In this document: positions 27,675-37,741 of the stretch, one piece after another
How positions within the stretch are numbered: position 1 is the first letter of the stretch
Layout: every line of letters begins with the position of its first letter
NCBI RefSeq assembly: GCF_014334135.1
Contig: NZ_CP060497.1
Location: forward strand, 5,456,001 to 5,520,000
Source: Olivibacter sp. SDN3
GTDB lineage: Bacteria; Bacteroidota; Bacteroidia; Sphingobacteriales; Sphingobacteriaceae
Direction: 5' to 3'
DNA length: 64,000 nt
Notes under the pieces: model-generated
Databases searched by the model: none
What the model was told of the DNA's origin: nothing
Seen by the model: the letters and a program-made list of their open reading frames with translations, nothing else
Translations under genes and position numbers: made by a program

Positions 27675-28095
27675 TCATTCTTTTGGATAACATGGATTAT
27701 TATACGGCGACGGCATTCGATAGCCGAGCTCTGCTCCTCCACTTACCGGGAGTATATGCCCTGTGATAAATCGGGCGCTATCAGATAGCAGGAACACACA
27801 AGCGTCTGCAACTACATCTGCTTCTGGACAATAGCCCAAAACATGAATGTTATCCAAATAAGCCGTTCTTTCGGCTCCATTTGTTTGTTCGCTGCTCCAC
27901 TCACGTAACATCGGTGTCCACATTCCTGCAGGAGCGATCGCATTTACCCTGATTTTGTAGGGAGCAAGTCTATCGCCATGGATTTGGTGAGTGCGTTGAT
28001 TGCTCCCTTTGTAGCACCGTATGCCGCATGGTTTTCCTGACCTATATGTCCGACTAAATAAACGTTTTTACTTTTTACTGAAATCTCCGCCGATA
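27675..28095 (-). pseudogene. Short-chain dehydrogenase (SDR), truncated and frameshifted
   Basis: Reading the minus strand from 28095 gives an SDR catalytic half: ISAEISVKSKNVYLVGHIG, then NHAAYGATKGAINALTKSM containing the YxxxK pair. Near 27965 one G is missing relative to the expected DLAPYKIRVNAIAPAGMWTP, and the frame shifts. After that the C-terminal FITGHILPVSGGAELGYR tail is intact to 27675. The N-terminal nucleotide-binding half is absent; the amidohydrolase stop codon abuts the fragment. The gene is therefore dead unless sequencing error and rearrangement both apply. It was probably a sugar dehydrogenase of the fucose module. Confidence 0.8.
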
Positions 28096-28944
28096 TTACA
28101 AATTGTAAAACTCACAGGCATTATCGTGTAAAACCCGCTTTTGGTTTTCAGCTGATAACATTTCGCTAAATATCTCGCGATAGAGCAGCCAGGCCTTTTC
28201 GTAAGGGCCTGCGAGTAAAGAAACTGGCCAATCTCCACCGCAAAAACATCTATTTACTCCAAAATGCTCGAGCACGAAGCTAATCGCCGGTACCAGATCG
28301 TTCTTGCCCCAAGTTGATTTGCCAATGGCCGTCCCAAGTCCAGATATTTTACAATACACGTTAGGAAATTCAGCGAGGGTGCTCATTAAGCTCTTCCATT
28401 GTTCAAAGTCTACGCTATCGGTAGGGGGTTGATTAAGGTGGTCAAGTACTAATTTTAGATCGGACAACTTTTCAGCAACGTTTATTGCTGTTCTTAAATG
28501 TTGAAAATTCACCCCTACAATATCGTAGGTTAAATTGTGCGCAGGCAATAGCTTGAGGTTATTCAATACATTTGGCCGAAGTAACCATTTGGGATCAGGT
28601 TCATTATGAATGAGATGCCTTACACCTTTATAACAACTATTTGTTGATACAAAATCATTTAAATATCTTTCAGTCAATTTATTATTATCTAAAGGCAACC
28701 AACCAACCACTCCTTTTATCCATTGATGCTGATGCGCAGCATTTAACATTAAGTTGGTGTCTTCGATGTTATTAGCAGCTTGCACCAAAACCCCCGATTG
28801 GACACCTGCATGAGATAAGGACGGTAACAATTCTTCCAAATCATAAGAGCGATTCAAAATACTGGTATCATTTTCCAACCATGCGTAGGTTGCTTTATTT
28901 AAATCCCACATATGCACGTGGGTATCTACTATATCGATATTCAT
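28096..28944 (-). CDS. Amidohydrolase family 2, L-fuconolactonase-like
   Basis: The ATG at 28944 gives 282 residues beginning MNIDIVDTHVHMWDLNKATY; the frame extends upstream to 29058, but those 38 residues look untranslated. The HVH metal motif near the N-terminus and the late FCGGDWPVS aspartate are typical of the TIM-barrel amidohydrolase-2 family, which includes L-fuconolactone, L-rhamnono-lactone and 2-pyrone-4,6-dicarboxylate hydrolases. Its position upstream of an SDR remnant and GH95 favours a sugar lactonase. With its dehydrogenase partner broken, the present role is uncertain. Confidence 0.82.
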   Translation of the reverse strand: MNIDIVDTHVHMWDLNKATYAWLENDTSILNRSYDLEELLPSLSHAGVQSGVLVQAANNIEDTNLMLNAAHQHQWIKGVVGWLPLDNNKLTERYLNDFVSTNSCYKGVRHLIHNEPDPKWLLRPNVLNNLKLLPAHNLTYDIVGVNFQHLRTAINVAEKLSDLKLVLDHLNQPPTDSVDFEQWKSLMSTLAEFPNVYCKISGLGTAIGKSTWGKNDLVPAISFVLEHFGVNRCFCGGDWPVSLLAGPYEKAWLLYREIFSEMLSAENQKRVLHDNACEFYNL

Positions 28945-29467
28945 CTTGCCTCTGGTGATTAAATCGGTTAGTTTATAAATCAATCGTATTCTCGTATCAA
29001 TGGCTATTTCGCTAACTGTTGATAAAAGGTAGCCTAAAGATAGGAAGAATGACCACAACTAAAAGTCTAAATCGCACTTATGAAAGACATACAGAGCGTT
29101 TAGTATTTATAAACTTAATTTATAAAATATTGTTTATCAACATATAATTTATCTTATATAAATTTTTAGATCACTTAAAAATATGCTTTTTTAAAAGACG
29201 CAATCCCCCCTTCAAATTGTCGTTTTCACACAGGACTTCGCTTCTATTGAAGCCCTACTTTTGTATATAACAACAAAATCATTTTAAATTATGGACAAAT
29301 TAAGCGTTTTCGACAATAACAATCTTGAAAACTGGCCGATACCAGCCTTGCATTTTCTGTTTTTCCCTTTTTCGCTCCAAACCATGGAGCCGCCGAAAGA
29401 TGTACTTTACTATATTCGTTTTATATAAACTATTTATTTAAAAACTTGCTATAAAAAACTTTATATT
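28945..29467 (+). other. AT-rich gap with promoter candidate and a 45-codon ORF
   Basis: Between the divergent amidohydrolase and the plus-strand SDR fragment the DNA is AT-rich. A perfect TAnnTTTG match, TACTTTTG (29256-29263), lies 27 bp before an ATG at 29291 opening a 45-residue ORF (29291-29428, MDKLSVFDNNNLENWPIPAL at its start). The ORF resembles nothing I recognise and could be the 5' remnant of a deleted gene. Nothing else is supported here. Confidence 0.35.
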
Positions 29468-29776
29468 ATGCTATTAAAAAACAAGAATATGGTCATATAC
29501 GACGCGTGGATCGATATCCGATCTGCCGGCTCTCCCGACTCCCGACCATTTATGGAGGCACTGGATCAAAGCCATACGCAAGCTCGCTCCTTTATTCAGA
29601 AACTCGAAGAAGACACGATGCTCCACAGACTTCCGATGGTAGCAGATATTGCCCATGTAGCCGTCTTTTTGGCATCGGAAAAGGCTGCTGCTATCACAGG
29701 GGGTACCATCGACAGCACCTGTGGCACCACCAACGGTTTGAATTCGAATTCCAAAATATATCTTTTGTTTAAATAA
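29468..29776 (+). pseudogene. Second SDR remnant, C-terminal piece only
   Basis: The 102-codon frame contains an SDR C-terminal end: RSAGSPDSRPFMEAL, then MLHRLPMVADIAHVAVFLAS and ITGGTIDSTCGTTNGL. The Rossmann glycine motif and the YxxxK active site are missing, and all frames upstream are closed. It faces the opposite way from the first SDR fragment and is a different subtype. It may still be transcribed from the TACTTTTG promoter upstream but cannot encode a working dehydrogenase. Confidence 0.75.
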
Positions 29777-29972
29777 ACATCATAAATAATTTATTATGAG
29801 AAAAATAATATTTTTTAACGGAATTTATCTAGATGGATTATTTCCGTATTATCATTCATTTTATGAATGGTACCGGCAAACGTGTATATAGCAAAAACTT
29901 TCATAATGGCTTAGTGTTACTCCGTTATGCTAAACAACAATTAAAGAAGATAGAACCTTAAAACATAAAATT

Positions 29973-30419
29973 ATGACTACAATGAACCCTTATTTTAATT
30001 TCGACGGTAAGACCGAAGAAGCATTCAATTTTTACAAATCTGTTTTTGGCGGAGAATTCCTAGGTGGTATTCATAAAATGGGTGATGCTCCAGGAACAGA
30101 AGATCTCCCCGAGGAAGAAAAGAACCGAGTGATGCACGTTTCCTTGCCCATAGGAGGAGGTACCATTTTGATGGCTTCGGATAATTGTCCATCCATGGGG
30201 CATCAACTTACTGAAGGAAATAATGTTTATATCTCTTTACATCCCGACAGCCGTGAAGAAGCTGATCGTCTTTTCAATGAACTTTCAGCTGAAGGCAAAG
30301 TAGAAATGCCTATAGCCGATGCTTTTTGGGGCGACTACTTTGGCAGCTTTCAAGATAAATTCGGCATCCATTGGATGGTAAACTACAATGCCGAGTATAA
30401 CCGAAACAGCGAAAAATAG
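29973..30419 (+). CDS. VOC superfamily protein, PhnB-like
   Basis: The 148-residue protein opens MTTMNPYFNFDGKTEEAFNFYKSVFGGEF and ends with DYFGSFQDKFGIHWMVNY, the layout of PhnB/DUF3332-like glyoxalase-fold proteins made of two beta-alpha-beta-beta-beta units. Such proteins are cytoplasmic and often of unknown substrate. It is the first of three closely spaced plus-strand genes (gaps 68 and 18 bp). A second, unrelated PhnB-like gene lies at 61662. Confidence 0.88.
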   Translation: MTTMNPYFNFDGKTEEAFNFYKSVFGGEFLGGIHKMGDAPGTEDLPEEEKNRVMHVSLPIGGGTILMASDNCPSMGHQLTEGNNVYISLHPDSREEADRLFNELSAEGKVEMPIADAFWGDYFGSFQDKFGIHWMVNYNAEYNRNSEK

Positions 30420-30487
30420 CTGAAATACCAGTTTTCAGTTACACTTGTTATAATTAAGTAATTATTAAACCAATAATATTTAATATC

Positions 30488-30835
30488 ATGAACACTAGAG
30501 ATGTTATAGAAAATATAGTAGACGCCTTTGATCGGTCAGATGTGGAAGGTATACTTGATATCATGGCAGAAGGTGCCACTTGGGAAATGTTGGGTGATAA
30601 GACCTTTATTGGCAAAGATCAAATACGCGATAGTTTGAATGGTATGGCTGACATGGAAATGCTTGATTCCACCAAAAATCATATCATCATAGAAGAGAAC
30701 AACGCCTCGGTGGACGGCATAGTAGCCTACAAAGGTAAAGATGGAAAGGTTCATGAGATGTACTATTGCGACATATATGAACTTTCACATGGAAAGGTTA
30801 CAAAAATGATCTCTTACACCGTCAACAAACAGTAA
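30488..30835 (+). CDS. SnoaL/NTF2-like fold protein
   Basis: The 115 residues fit the NTF2-like cone fold: an N-terminal helix pair (VIENIVDAFDRSDVEGILDIMAEGATWEM), a loop with FIGKDQIRDSLNG, and alternating beta strands to the end (MYYCDIYELSHGKVTKMISY). The family includes small isomerases, hydrolases and binding proteins. No catalytic pair can be assigned with confidence. It sits between the VOC and DinB-like genes in the same probable operon. Confidence 0.75.
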   Translation: MNTRDVIENIVDAFDRSDVEGILDIMAEGATWEMLGDKTFIGKDQIRDSLNGMADMEMLDSTKNHIIIEENNASVDGIVAYKGKDGKVHEMYYCDIYELSHGKVTKMISYTVNKQ

Positions 30836-30853
30836 ATATATAAAACGAAAGAC

Positions 30854-31372
30854 ATGTCTGAGAATAATTTATTGAAAATGGCTATACCGGCCTATCGCAT
30901 GCATACACAGCTCTTCAACAATGTCATAGCCGGCATCAGCACAAGTGATGCTAAACAACGCTTAAGCGGTCGGACCAATCATATATTATGGATGACAGGA
31001 AATCTTGTCAATTGCCGTTATTGGTTGGCAGGGGTTCTTGGGCTTTCTCAAAGAGATCCCTATGAAGCTTTTTTCGCAGATGCCAAGGCATTGGATGAGA
31101 CATATGATTATCCTGATTTGGCTACGCTTCAAAAAGAATGGCATAAGATATCTCCATTATTATTTAACAAGCTTTGTTCATTGACTGAAGATGAGTTACG
31201 ACAACCTTATACCCTTGGCATGGAAGTTTCCTTCTTTGAAGAAACCCTATTAACAGCTGTAGGTATGTGTATTGGCCGGGAAGAATATCTTTTTGGGCAG
31301 TTAGCACTTATGCGTAGAGCATTAGGTTACAATGCCATGTCTTATCAGGTAGATAATAGCATCGCCTATTGA
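30854..31372 (+). CDS. DinB-like four-helix protein with incomplete metal site
   Basis: The 172-residue all-helical sequence resembles DinB/YfiT-type proteins. RTNHILWMTGNLVNCRYW (40-57) supplies the first conserved His, and the last long helix contains the FGQL motif. That helix reads CIGREEYLFGQLALMRR, where metal-binding members usually have two histidines, so nickel or zinc binding may be lost. It is the last gene of the three-gene group and is followed by a hairpin. Confidence 0.7.
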   Translation: MSENNLLKMAIPAYRMHTQLFNNVIAGISTSDAKQRLSGRTNHILWMTGNLVNCRYWLAGVLGLSQRDPYEAFFADAKALDETYDYPDLATLQKEWHKISPLLFNKLCSLTEDELRQPYTLGMEVSFFEETLLTAVGMCIGREEYLFGQLALMRRALGYNAMSYQVDNSIAY

Positions 31373-31379
31373 ATCGATA

Positions 31380-31407
31380 AATGGGTTGGGATAAATCCCA
31401 ACCCATT
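31380..31407. terminator. Perfect 13-bp hairpin after the DinB-like gene
   Basis: AATGGGTTGGGAT and ATCCCAACCCATT are separated by only 2 nt, 7 bp after the stop codon. There is no immediate T-run, so it may terminate weakly or protect the 3' end of the transcript. Confidence 0.6.
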
Positions 31408-31466
31408 ACTTCCAACAACGATACTTTGAACAAATCTTTTTCATCTATTTATTTTTTTAATGGTTG

Positions 31467-31529
31467 ATGAAACCGAGATGTAAATAGTCATTGCCTTGTG
31501 TGTCAATACTATTTACATCTCGGTTTCAT
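31467..31529. repeat. Perfect 21-bp inverted repeat with 21-nt spacer
   Basis: Left arm 31467-31487 (ATGAAACCGAGATGTAAATA plus G) is the exact complement of 31509-31529. The intergenic region 31373-31627 holds only this and the shorter hairpin. The arm length exceeds that of ordinary terminators. Options are a bidirectional insulator hairpin, a small transposon-derived element, or a structured leader for the cytochrome operon. Confidence 0.65.
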
Positions 31530-31627
31530 AATAATTTGAAAAACAACTTGTTTTATGCAGATAATAATAATAGATTTATGTTTTGTTAGGTCATTTGCCA
31601 GCAATTGTCCTAAAAATAAACCCGATT

Positions 31628-33954
31628 ATGAACCTGCGATTGATAGCAATATTATTCTTTTTTTTAGCTACTATTTATTGCATACAGTCTTGCAACAGTT
31701 TTTCTTCGTCTTCAGGCGACACAGTAGTAGAAAAAGTCCCTGAGAAGATTAGCTATAATTTTGATGTGCGACCCATCCTGTCCGACAAATGTTTTGCCTG
31801 CCACGGACCGGATGCCAACAAGCGAGAAGCGGATTTAAGGTTGGACGTAGCTGAAGAAGCATACAAAGCACTTAAAGAAAATACCGGTGCCCACGCCATT
31901 GTACCATTTAAACCGCAAACTTCCGAGGTGTTTCTTCGGATATCCTCAAATGACTCTACCCAAATCATGCCACCTAAATCTTCCAATCTTAAGTTAACAG
32001 CAACTGAAATTGCAGTTATAGAAAAATGGATTAAACAGGGTGCGGAATATGAGGAGCATTGGGCTTTTACACCACCCCAAATACCCGAAGTACCAAACAA
32101 TAAAAATAAGGATTGGGCACAAAATGAAATTGATCATTTTATTTTAGCGAAACTTGAACAAGAGGGAATCACTCCAAATCCCGAAGCCGATAAAGAACGA
32201 CTACTGAAAAGATTGAGCCTAGATTTAACGGGTTTGCCGCCAAGCTTAACACTGATGGACAAATTCATTGCAGACGCTAGCGAACAAGCTTACGAAAAGA
32301 TTGTCGACTCCCTACTTCAAAGTCCTACTTTTGGAGAAAAAATTCGCTCCACTGGTTGGATGTGGCACGCTATGCCGATTCGCACGGCTATCAAGATGAC
32401 AACTACCGTTCGCAGTGGCCATGGCGAGATTGGCTTATTCATGCGTTTAATGAGAACATACCTTACGATCAATTTGTAACATGGCAATTAGCAGGGGACC
32501 TCATGCCCGGTGCAACGAAAGAACAGCTTTTAGCCACTGGGTTCAATAGAAATCATAAAATCACGGAAGAAGGTGGTGTTATCGATGAAGAATACCGTGT
32601 GGAATACGTTATTGATCGTACGGCTACTTTAGGGAAGGCTCTTTTAGGTGTCACACTAGAATGTGCACAGTGCCATGATCATAAATATGACCCTTTTTCA
32701 CAAAAGGAATATTATCAAGTTTTTGCGTTTTTTAACAATGTAAAGGAAGTAGGATTAGAGTCGACAGTTGGTGGACCTGAGACCTATGCGAAGAAACCAT
32801 TGATGGAAATCACTGATAAAGATGTACGGGAAATCTTAACTTTCGTGAATAAACAAGACACTAATCGTTTAATTGTCTCTGTAATGGGCGATAGTGATAC
32901 TACAAGAAAAACATATATCCTTGACAGAGGAGTATACGATGCTCCCGGTGAAGAGGTGACGCCGGCAACCCCAAAATCCATCATGCTGTTCAATGATAAA
33001 TATCCCAAAAATCGTCTAGGCTTGGCAAAATGGCTCTTCGATAAGCAGCATCCACTTACTGCACGAGTATATGTCAATAGGGTATGGCAAGAATTTTTCG
33101 GTAATGGTATCGTAAAAACATCGGGAGATTTCGGAATGCAGGGAGAACTTCCTACCCATCCGGAACTCCTTGATTGGCTTGCTGTAGATTTTATGGAACA
33201 TGGCTGGAACATCAAACGCTTAGTTAAACAGCTCGTTTTATCTGCCACCTATCGACAATCCGCTGTAGTTTCAAAAGAAAAATTGCAGGCAGATCCCGAA
33301 AATTTATTGCTTGCCCGTGCGCCCCGCTACCGTATTCCCGCCGAAGTTGTACGTGATGTTGTATTAGCCAGCAGCGGTTTACTTGTCCCGACAATAGGCG
33401 GCCCCAGTGTGAAACCCTACCAACCACCTGGCCTTTGGGAAGGCGCAACTTCAGGTCGTGGCATATTGGCCAACTACAAACAGGACCACGGCGCAGATCT
33501 GTATCGCCGAGGCATGTACACATTCATTAAAAGGACCGTACCCCCACCATCGATGGGTGTTTTCGATGCTAGCAACCGTGATATGTGTGAAATAAAACGC
33601 TTGAACACCAATACACCCTTACAAGCTTTGGTCATGCTAAACGATCCTACAGTACTGGAAGCGTCACGAGTATTGGCTGAGCGACTATTAGTGGCTGACA
33701 CCGACCCCGAAGCAGTAATACAGAAAGCTTTTCGCTTAATCGTATGCAGAAAACCAAAAGAAAAGGAGACGCTGCTCCTCCATTCGTATTATAAAGATCA
33801 ATTAAAAGTATTTGAGGACAATTCAATTGCAGACAAAGTTTTAGCGGTAGGGGAATCTCCCTTTCCTTCTCAAATGGATAAAACCATACTTGCAGCTATG
33901 ATGAGTGTAATTACCACAATATATAATTTAGAAGAAACCATTACCAAGTCTTGA
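31628..33954 (+). pseudogene. PSCyt1-DUF1549-DUF1553 protein, frameshifted in an A6 run
   Basis: Preferred start is the ATG at 31628, giving a lipoprotein signal ending IQSC. A c-type heme motif follows (DKCFACHGPDA), then DUF1549 (LLKRLSLDLTGLPPSL). At 32337-32342 a run of six As breaks the frame; seven As would read GEKNSLHWLDVARYADS and rejoin the rest. The second frame (to 33954) carries CAQCHDHKYDPFS and the DUF1553 domain with RVYVNRVWQEFFGNGIV. The family is common in Planctomycetes and occurs in Bacteroidota; its function is unknown. A sequencing error, a true mutation or slippage at the A-run would all look like this. Confidence 0.85.
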
Positions 33955-33957
33955 GAT

Positions 33958-35409
33958 ATGGAAAAAGATTTTTTAGAACATGGCTTACATTTTAATAGAC
34001 GTCGGTTTCTCTCCAAGCTCAGTCTCGGAATCGGAAGTGTTGCGTTAGGTTCATTACTTATACCAGACTTATTCCGTTCCAGAACAGATGACGACGGCTT
34101 TAGTTCCGGCGTACCGGATTTTGCCCCCAAAGCTAAACGTGTTATCTATCTTTTTCAAAATGGAGCACCTTCACAACTTGAATCTTTCGATTACAAACCG
34201 AAACTTAGGGAAATGATGGGGCAAGAGCTTCCCGCTTCCATACGGGACGGACAAAGACTGACAGGCATGACCTCCAATCAATCCTCTTTTCCTTTGGTGG
34301 GTTCTTACTACGATTTCCAGCAATATGGACAATCAAAAGCCTGGGTCAGTGACCTCTTTCCACATACAGCAAAAGTAGTAGATGATATATGCATTATTAA
34401 ATCCATGTTTACCGAAGCGATCAATCACGATCCTGCCCTTACCTTTTTTCAAACTGGAGCGCAACAGGGTAATCGACCAAGTATGGGAGCTTGGCTAAGT
34501 TATGGATTAGGTAGCGAGAACAAAAACCTTCCGGCCTTTACCGTACTGTTATCACGTGGCAAAGGTAACGGACAGGGAGTATATTCTAAATTGTGGACCA
34601 ACGGCTTCCTTGACTCCACCCATCAGGGCGTACAATTCAGTAGTGGAGAAGACCCCGTTCTTTATTTAAAAGACCCTGAGGGATTAGGAAGAGCAGAACG
34701 GCGAAAAATGCTCGACAACCTGGCCGCATTAAATGAATTATCTTTCCAAGAATTCGGAGATCCGGAAATAGGCGCTAAAATCCAGCAATATGAAATGGCC
34801 TATCGTATGCAGACCGCTGTGCCTGAAATTACAGATGTATCCAAAGAACCAGATGACATCATTAAACTATATGGCCCTGATTGTCTAGTGCCTGGAACTT
34901 TTGCTGCTAACTGTTTATTGGCCAGGAAGCTCAGTGAAAACGGCGTTCGTTTTGTACAATTATATCATCAAGGCTGGGATCAACACGGTAACCTGCCCAG
35001 TGAGATGGCAGGCCAGGCAAAAGATGTTGATCAGGCCTCTGCCGCCTTAGTTACAGACCTTAAACAGCGAGGACTGTTAGATGAAACGCTTGTTATTTGG
35101 GGGGGAGAATTTGGCAGAACAAATTACAGTCAAGGGAAACTTACTAAAGATAACTATGGCCGAGACCACCATCCCCGATGCTTTAGCGTCTGGATGGCGG
35201 GCGGAGGAGTTAAACCGGGTATCGTTTATGGTGAGACAGATGATTTCGGCTATAATATCATTAAAGACCCCGTGCATGTGCACGATTTCCAAGCAACGGT
35301 ACTCCATCAACTTGGGCTTAACCATGAGAAACTGACATTTAAACATTTAGGTCGCCGTTATCGATTAACCGACGTAGCGGGAAAAGTTGTTAAAGATATT
35401 CTGGTATAA
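33958..35409 (+). CDS. DUF1501 family protein with twin-arginine signal
   Basis: The 483-residue protein has the Tat motif [14 protein letters not shown], so it is exported folded. DUF1501 belongs to the alkaline-phosphatase/sulfatase fold group. Visible family motifs are [18 protein letters not shown] (64-81 region), [21 protein letters not shown] and [17 protein letters not shown], whose Asp and His residues probably bind metal. The gene begins 3 bp after the DUF1553 stop and is the only intact member of the three-gene operon. The substrate is unknown. Confidence 0.92.
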   Translation: MEKDFLEHGLHFNRRRFLSKLSLGIGSVALGSLLIPDLFRSRTDDDGFSSGVPDFAPKAKRVIYLFQNGAPSQLESFDYKPKLREMMGQELPASIRDGQRLTGMTSNQSSFPLVGSYYDFQQYGQSKAWVSDLFPHTAKVVDDICIIKSMFTEAINHDPALTFFQTGAQQGNRPSMGAWLSYGLGSENKNLPAFTVLLSRGKGNGQGVYSKLWTNGFLDSTHQGVQFSSGEDPVLYLKDPEGLGRAERRKMLDNLAALNELSFQEFGDPEIGAKIQQYEMAYRMQTAVPEITDVSKEPDDIIKLYGPDCLVPGTFAANCLLARKLSENGVRFVQLYHQGWDQHGNLPSEMAGQAKDVDQASAALVTDLKQRGLLDETLVIWGGEFGRTNYSQGKLTKDNYGRDHHPRCFSVWMAGGGVKPGIVYGETDDFGYNIIKDPVHVHDFQATVLHQLGLNHEKLTFKHLGRRYRLTDVAGKVVKDILV

Positions 35410-35430
35410 TATTTATCCGCTGCGAATAAA

Positions 35431-37592
35431 ATGAAGCTAGACATCAAACGTTTTACCGAACATGCACTCTTGGTCTCCAATGTCTTTATTCTATTCTTGA
35501 TTATATTTTTTGACAGGATTGCTGTGCCCAACTGGCTACAAAGTATTGGAAGAATGCACCCTATGTTACTGCACTTCCCGATTGTATTGCTGTTACTCGC
35601 TTTCTTTTTAGAATTCTTTCGCTTCAAAACATTCGATACCGACAAAAAATCTTCGACAAACTTTAGCACAAACTTACTCCTCTGTGGCACCCTTTTAGCA
35701 GCTTTGACAGCCATTATGGGCCTAGTTTTATCGAAAGAGGAAGGGTACACCGGTAATGCCCTATTTTGGCATAAGTGGGCGGGGGTGAGTGTTGTTTTTG
35801 TTGCTTCTACGATTTACTGGCTTAGAACAAGACCTTGGCACAAAATAAAGGTAGCAAAAATCGGAGCGGTGATTGTTACCGCTTGTTTAATAATTGCCGG
35901 TCACTACGGCGCAATACTAACACATGGCGAAAATTTTATATGGGAACCGATAATATCTACATCAAAAACCGCAACAGTACCCATCGATCAAGCAAAAATT
36001 TTTGAGCATGTGGTTATGCCTATTTTCACACAAAAATGCGTCAATTGCCATAGTACAGAAAAAGCTAAAGGAAACCTCATTCTGGCAGATGTACAATCGC
36101 TTTTGAAAGGGGGGAAAGTGGTCAATTGTTTGTTCCGGGAGACCCCAAAGCTAGCTTATTGTTGGAACGTATTCATCTTCCTATAGGTGAAAAACAACAT
36201 ATGCCTCCAAAAGGAAAACCCCAACTAACAGATGAAGAAGTAGCAATTCTAAATTTGTGGGTAAAAAATAATGCCTCTTTGGACACCGATATAGTTGAAT
36301 TGCCGGAAAATGACTCCTTAAGAATACTTGCAACGAATAGGTTATATCCGAGTGGAAATTCACCTATTAGTTTTGACTTTTCTGCTGCAGATAAAGCCAC
36401 CGTTGAAAAATTAAACAACGATTACCGGGTTATCTACCCAATAGCCCAAGGATCCCCCGCCCTAGCGGTTAATATCTACAACAAAGCTATTTTTACCTCA
36501 GCCTCTTTAGAAGAATTACAAGCGATTCAAAAGCAGATCATTTCACTTAATTTGAATCATTTACCCGTAAAAGACGATGATTTAAAGCTTATTAGTCAAT
36601 TTGAACAATTGAGAAATCTACAACTCAACTTCACGCAGATTACAGGCGAAGGGCTAAGCGATCTAACAGCACTTAAACATTTGAAAAACTTATCTCTATC
36701 AGGCACACAAGTAAGCTACAATTATATTAAACAAATGATTAATCTAATGAATATTAAACAACTTACTTTGTGGAACACCTCATTAACTTCGTCAGAAATA
36801 AATCAACTCCAAAAGGAAAATAAGAACACAGCAATCATTGGTGGTTTTAAAGACGACGGTAAACATCCTGTCAAACTAAGCCCTCCCCGCTTAGCTGAAA
36901 ATTTCGGCGTATTTACAGAGACCATGGATTTAGAGGTCAAGCACCCTATAAATGGGGTACAAATACGCTATACCATCGATGGGTCTGAGCCAGACAGCTT
37001 GAAATCTCCCATCTATGAAAAACATATCGAAATCAAAGACAATACGATATTTAGAGCAAAAGCATACAAAGACGGTTGGTACGGCAGTGATGCCATTGCT
37101 TTAAATTTCTACCAGAGCCGATTCAAACCCGATAGTGTAGCCCTTCGTTTTCCACCACACCCTTCATACAGAGGGGAAGAAGAAAAAACACTCACCGATC
37201 ATAGCTTAGGCGACCAAAATACAAACACCGATAAATGGCTAGCCTTTAAGGAACATCATCTGGAAGCTATACTTTTCTTTAACAAACCCATTAATTTGCA
37301 ATCCATTACCCTACATATGTTGCAACAGACGCCATCTGCTATTTTTCCACCGGAACATATTGAAATATGGGGAGGCACAGATAAAGACAACCTAAAGTTG
37401 TTGGGAACCACAAAACCAAAAATACCTAAAAAAGATGATGCAGACAGCCTGATTGCGTTGGAAACTACATTTAACAAACAACCTGCAGGTTGCATAAAGA
37501 TTATTGCCAAAAACTTAAAAAAACTCCCCAACTGGCATCATAAAAAAGGTGAACCTGCATGGGTTTTTATTGATGAAGTGTTAATAAATTAA
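35431..37592 (+). pseudogene. Membrane cytochrome with LRR and chitobiase-C-like domains, frameshifted
   Basis: The N-terminal part (35431 to about 36115) has several membrane segments with HPMLLHFPIVLLLLAFF, like DUF2231 proteins, then a heme-binding CVNCHSTEKAKG. In the run GGGGGGAAA (36109-36117) one base is missing, and the frame shifts. The downstream frame resumes SGQLFVPGDPKASLLLERIHLPIGEKQHMPPKG (read from 36118), completing the PSCyt domain. Leucine-rich-repeat-like segments follow, then a chitobiase C-terminal-like domain (VQIRYTIDGSEPDSLKSPIYEK) and a beta-rich tail. With the two upstream genes it probably formed an extracytoplasmic redox or hydrolytic complex. Confidence 0.8.
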
Positions 37593-37681
37593 TTACCGAG
37601 GTAGAATATAATTTGTCGGAACCTAGCTACTCATAATTAGGTGCACCCTTCAGAAATGCTTCGCGTATAGCTATTTTCACA

Positions 37682-37719
37682 ACTGGAGGCGATATAATAA
37701 GTTGTATATTACCTCCAGT
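37682..37719. terminator. Hairpin between convergent cytochrome operon and catalase
   Basis: ACTGGAGG pairs with CCTCCAGT, with ATATA/TATAT extending the stem. It lies between two convergent stops and has T-rich flanks, so it may end both transcripts. Confidence 0.6.
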
Positions 37720-37741
37720 AATAAGATTCATCTTTTTTAAA

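Noticed and set aside
27692-27710. ATGGATTATTATAC upstream of GH95, resembling one AraC box
   Set aside because: It lies in the end of the SDR remnant, has no partner box 21 bp away and no -7 element at the required distance, so GH95 was not added to the regulon.
29833-29845. ATGGATTATTTCC before the VOC gene
   Set aside because: It is a single copy without the paired spacing; nearby symmetry (CATTCAT/ATGAATG) is too short to interpret.
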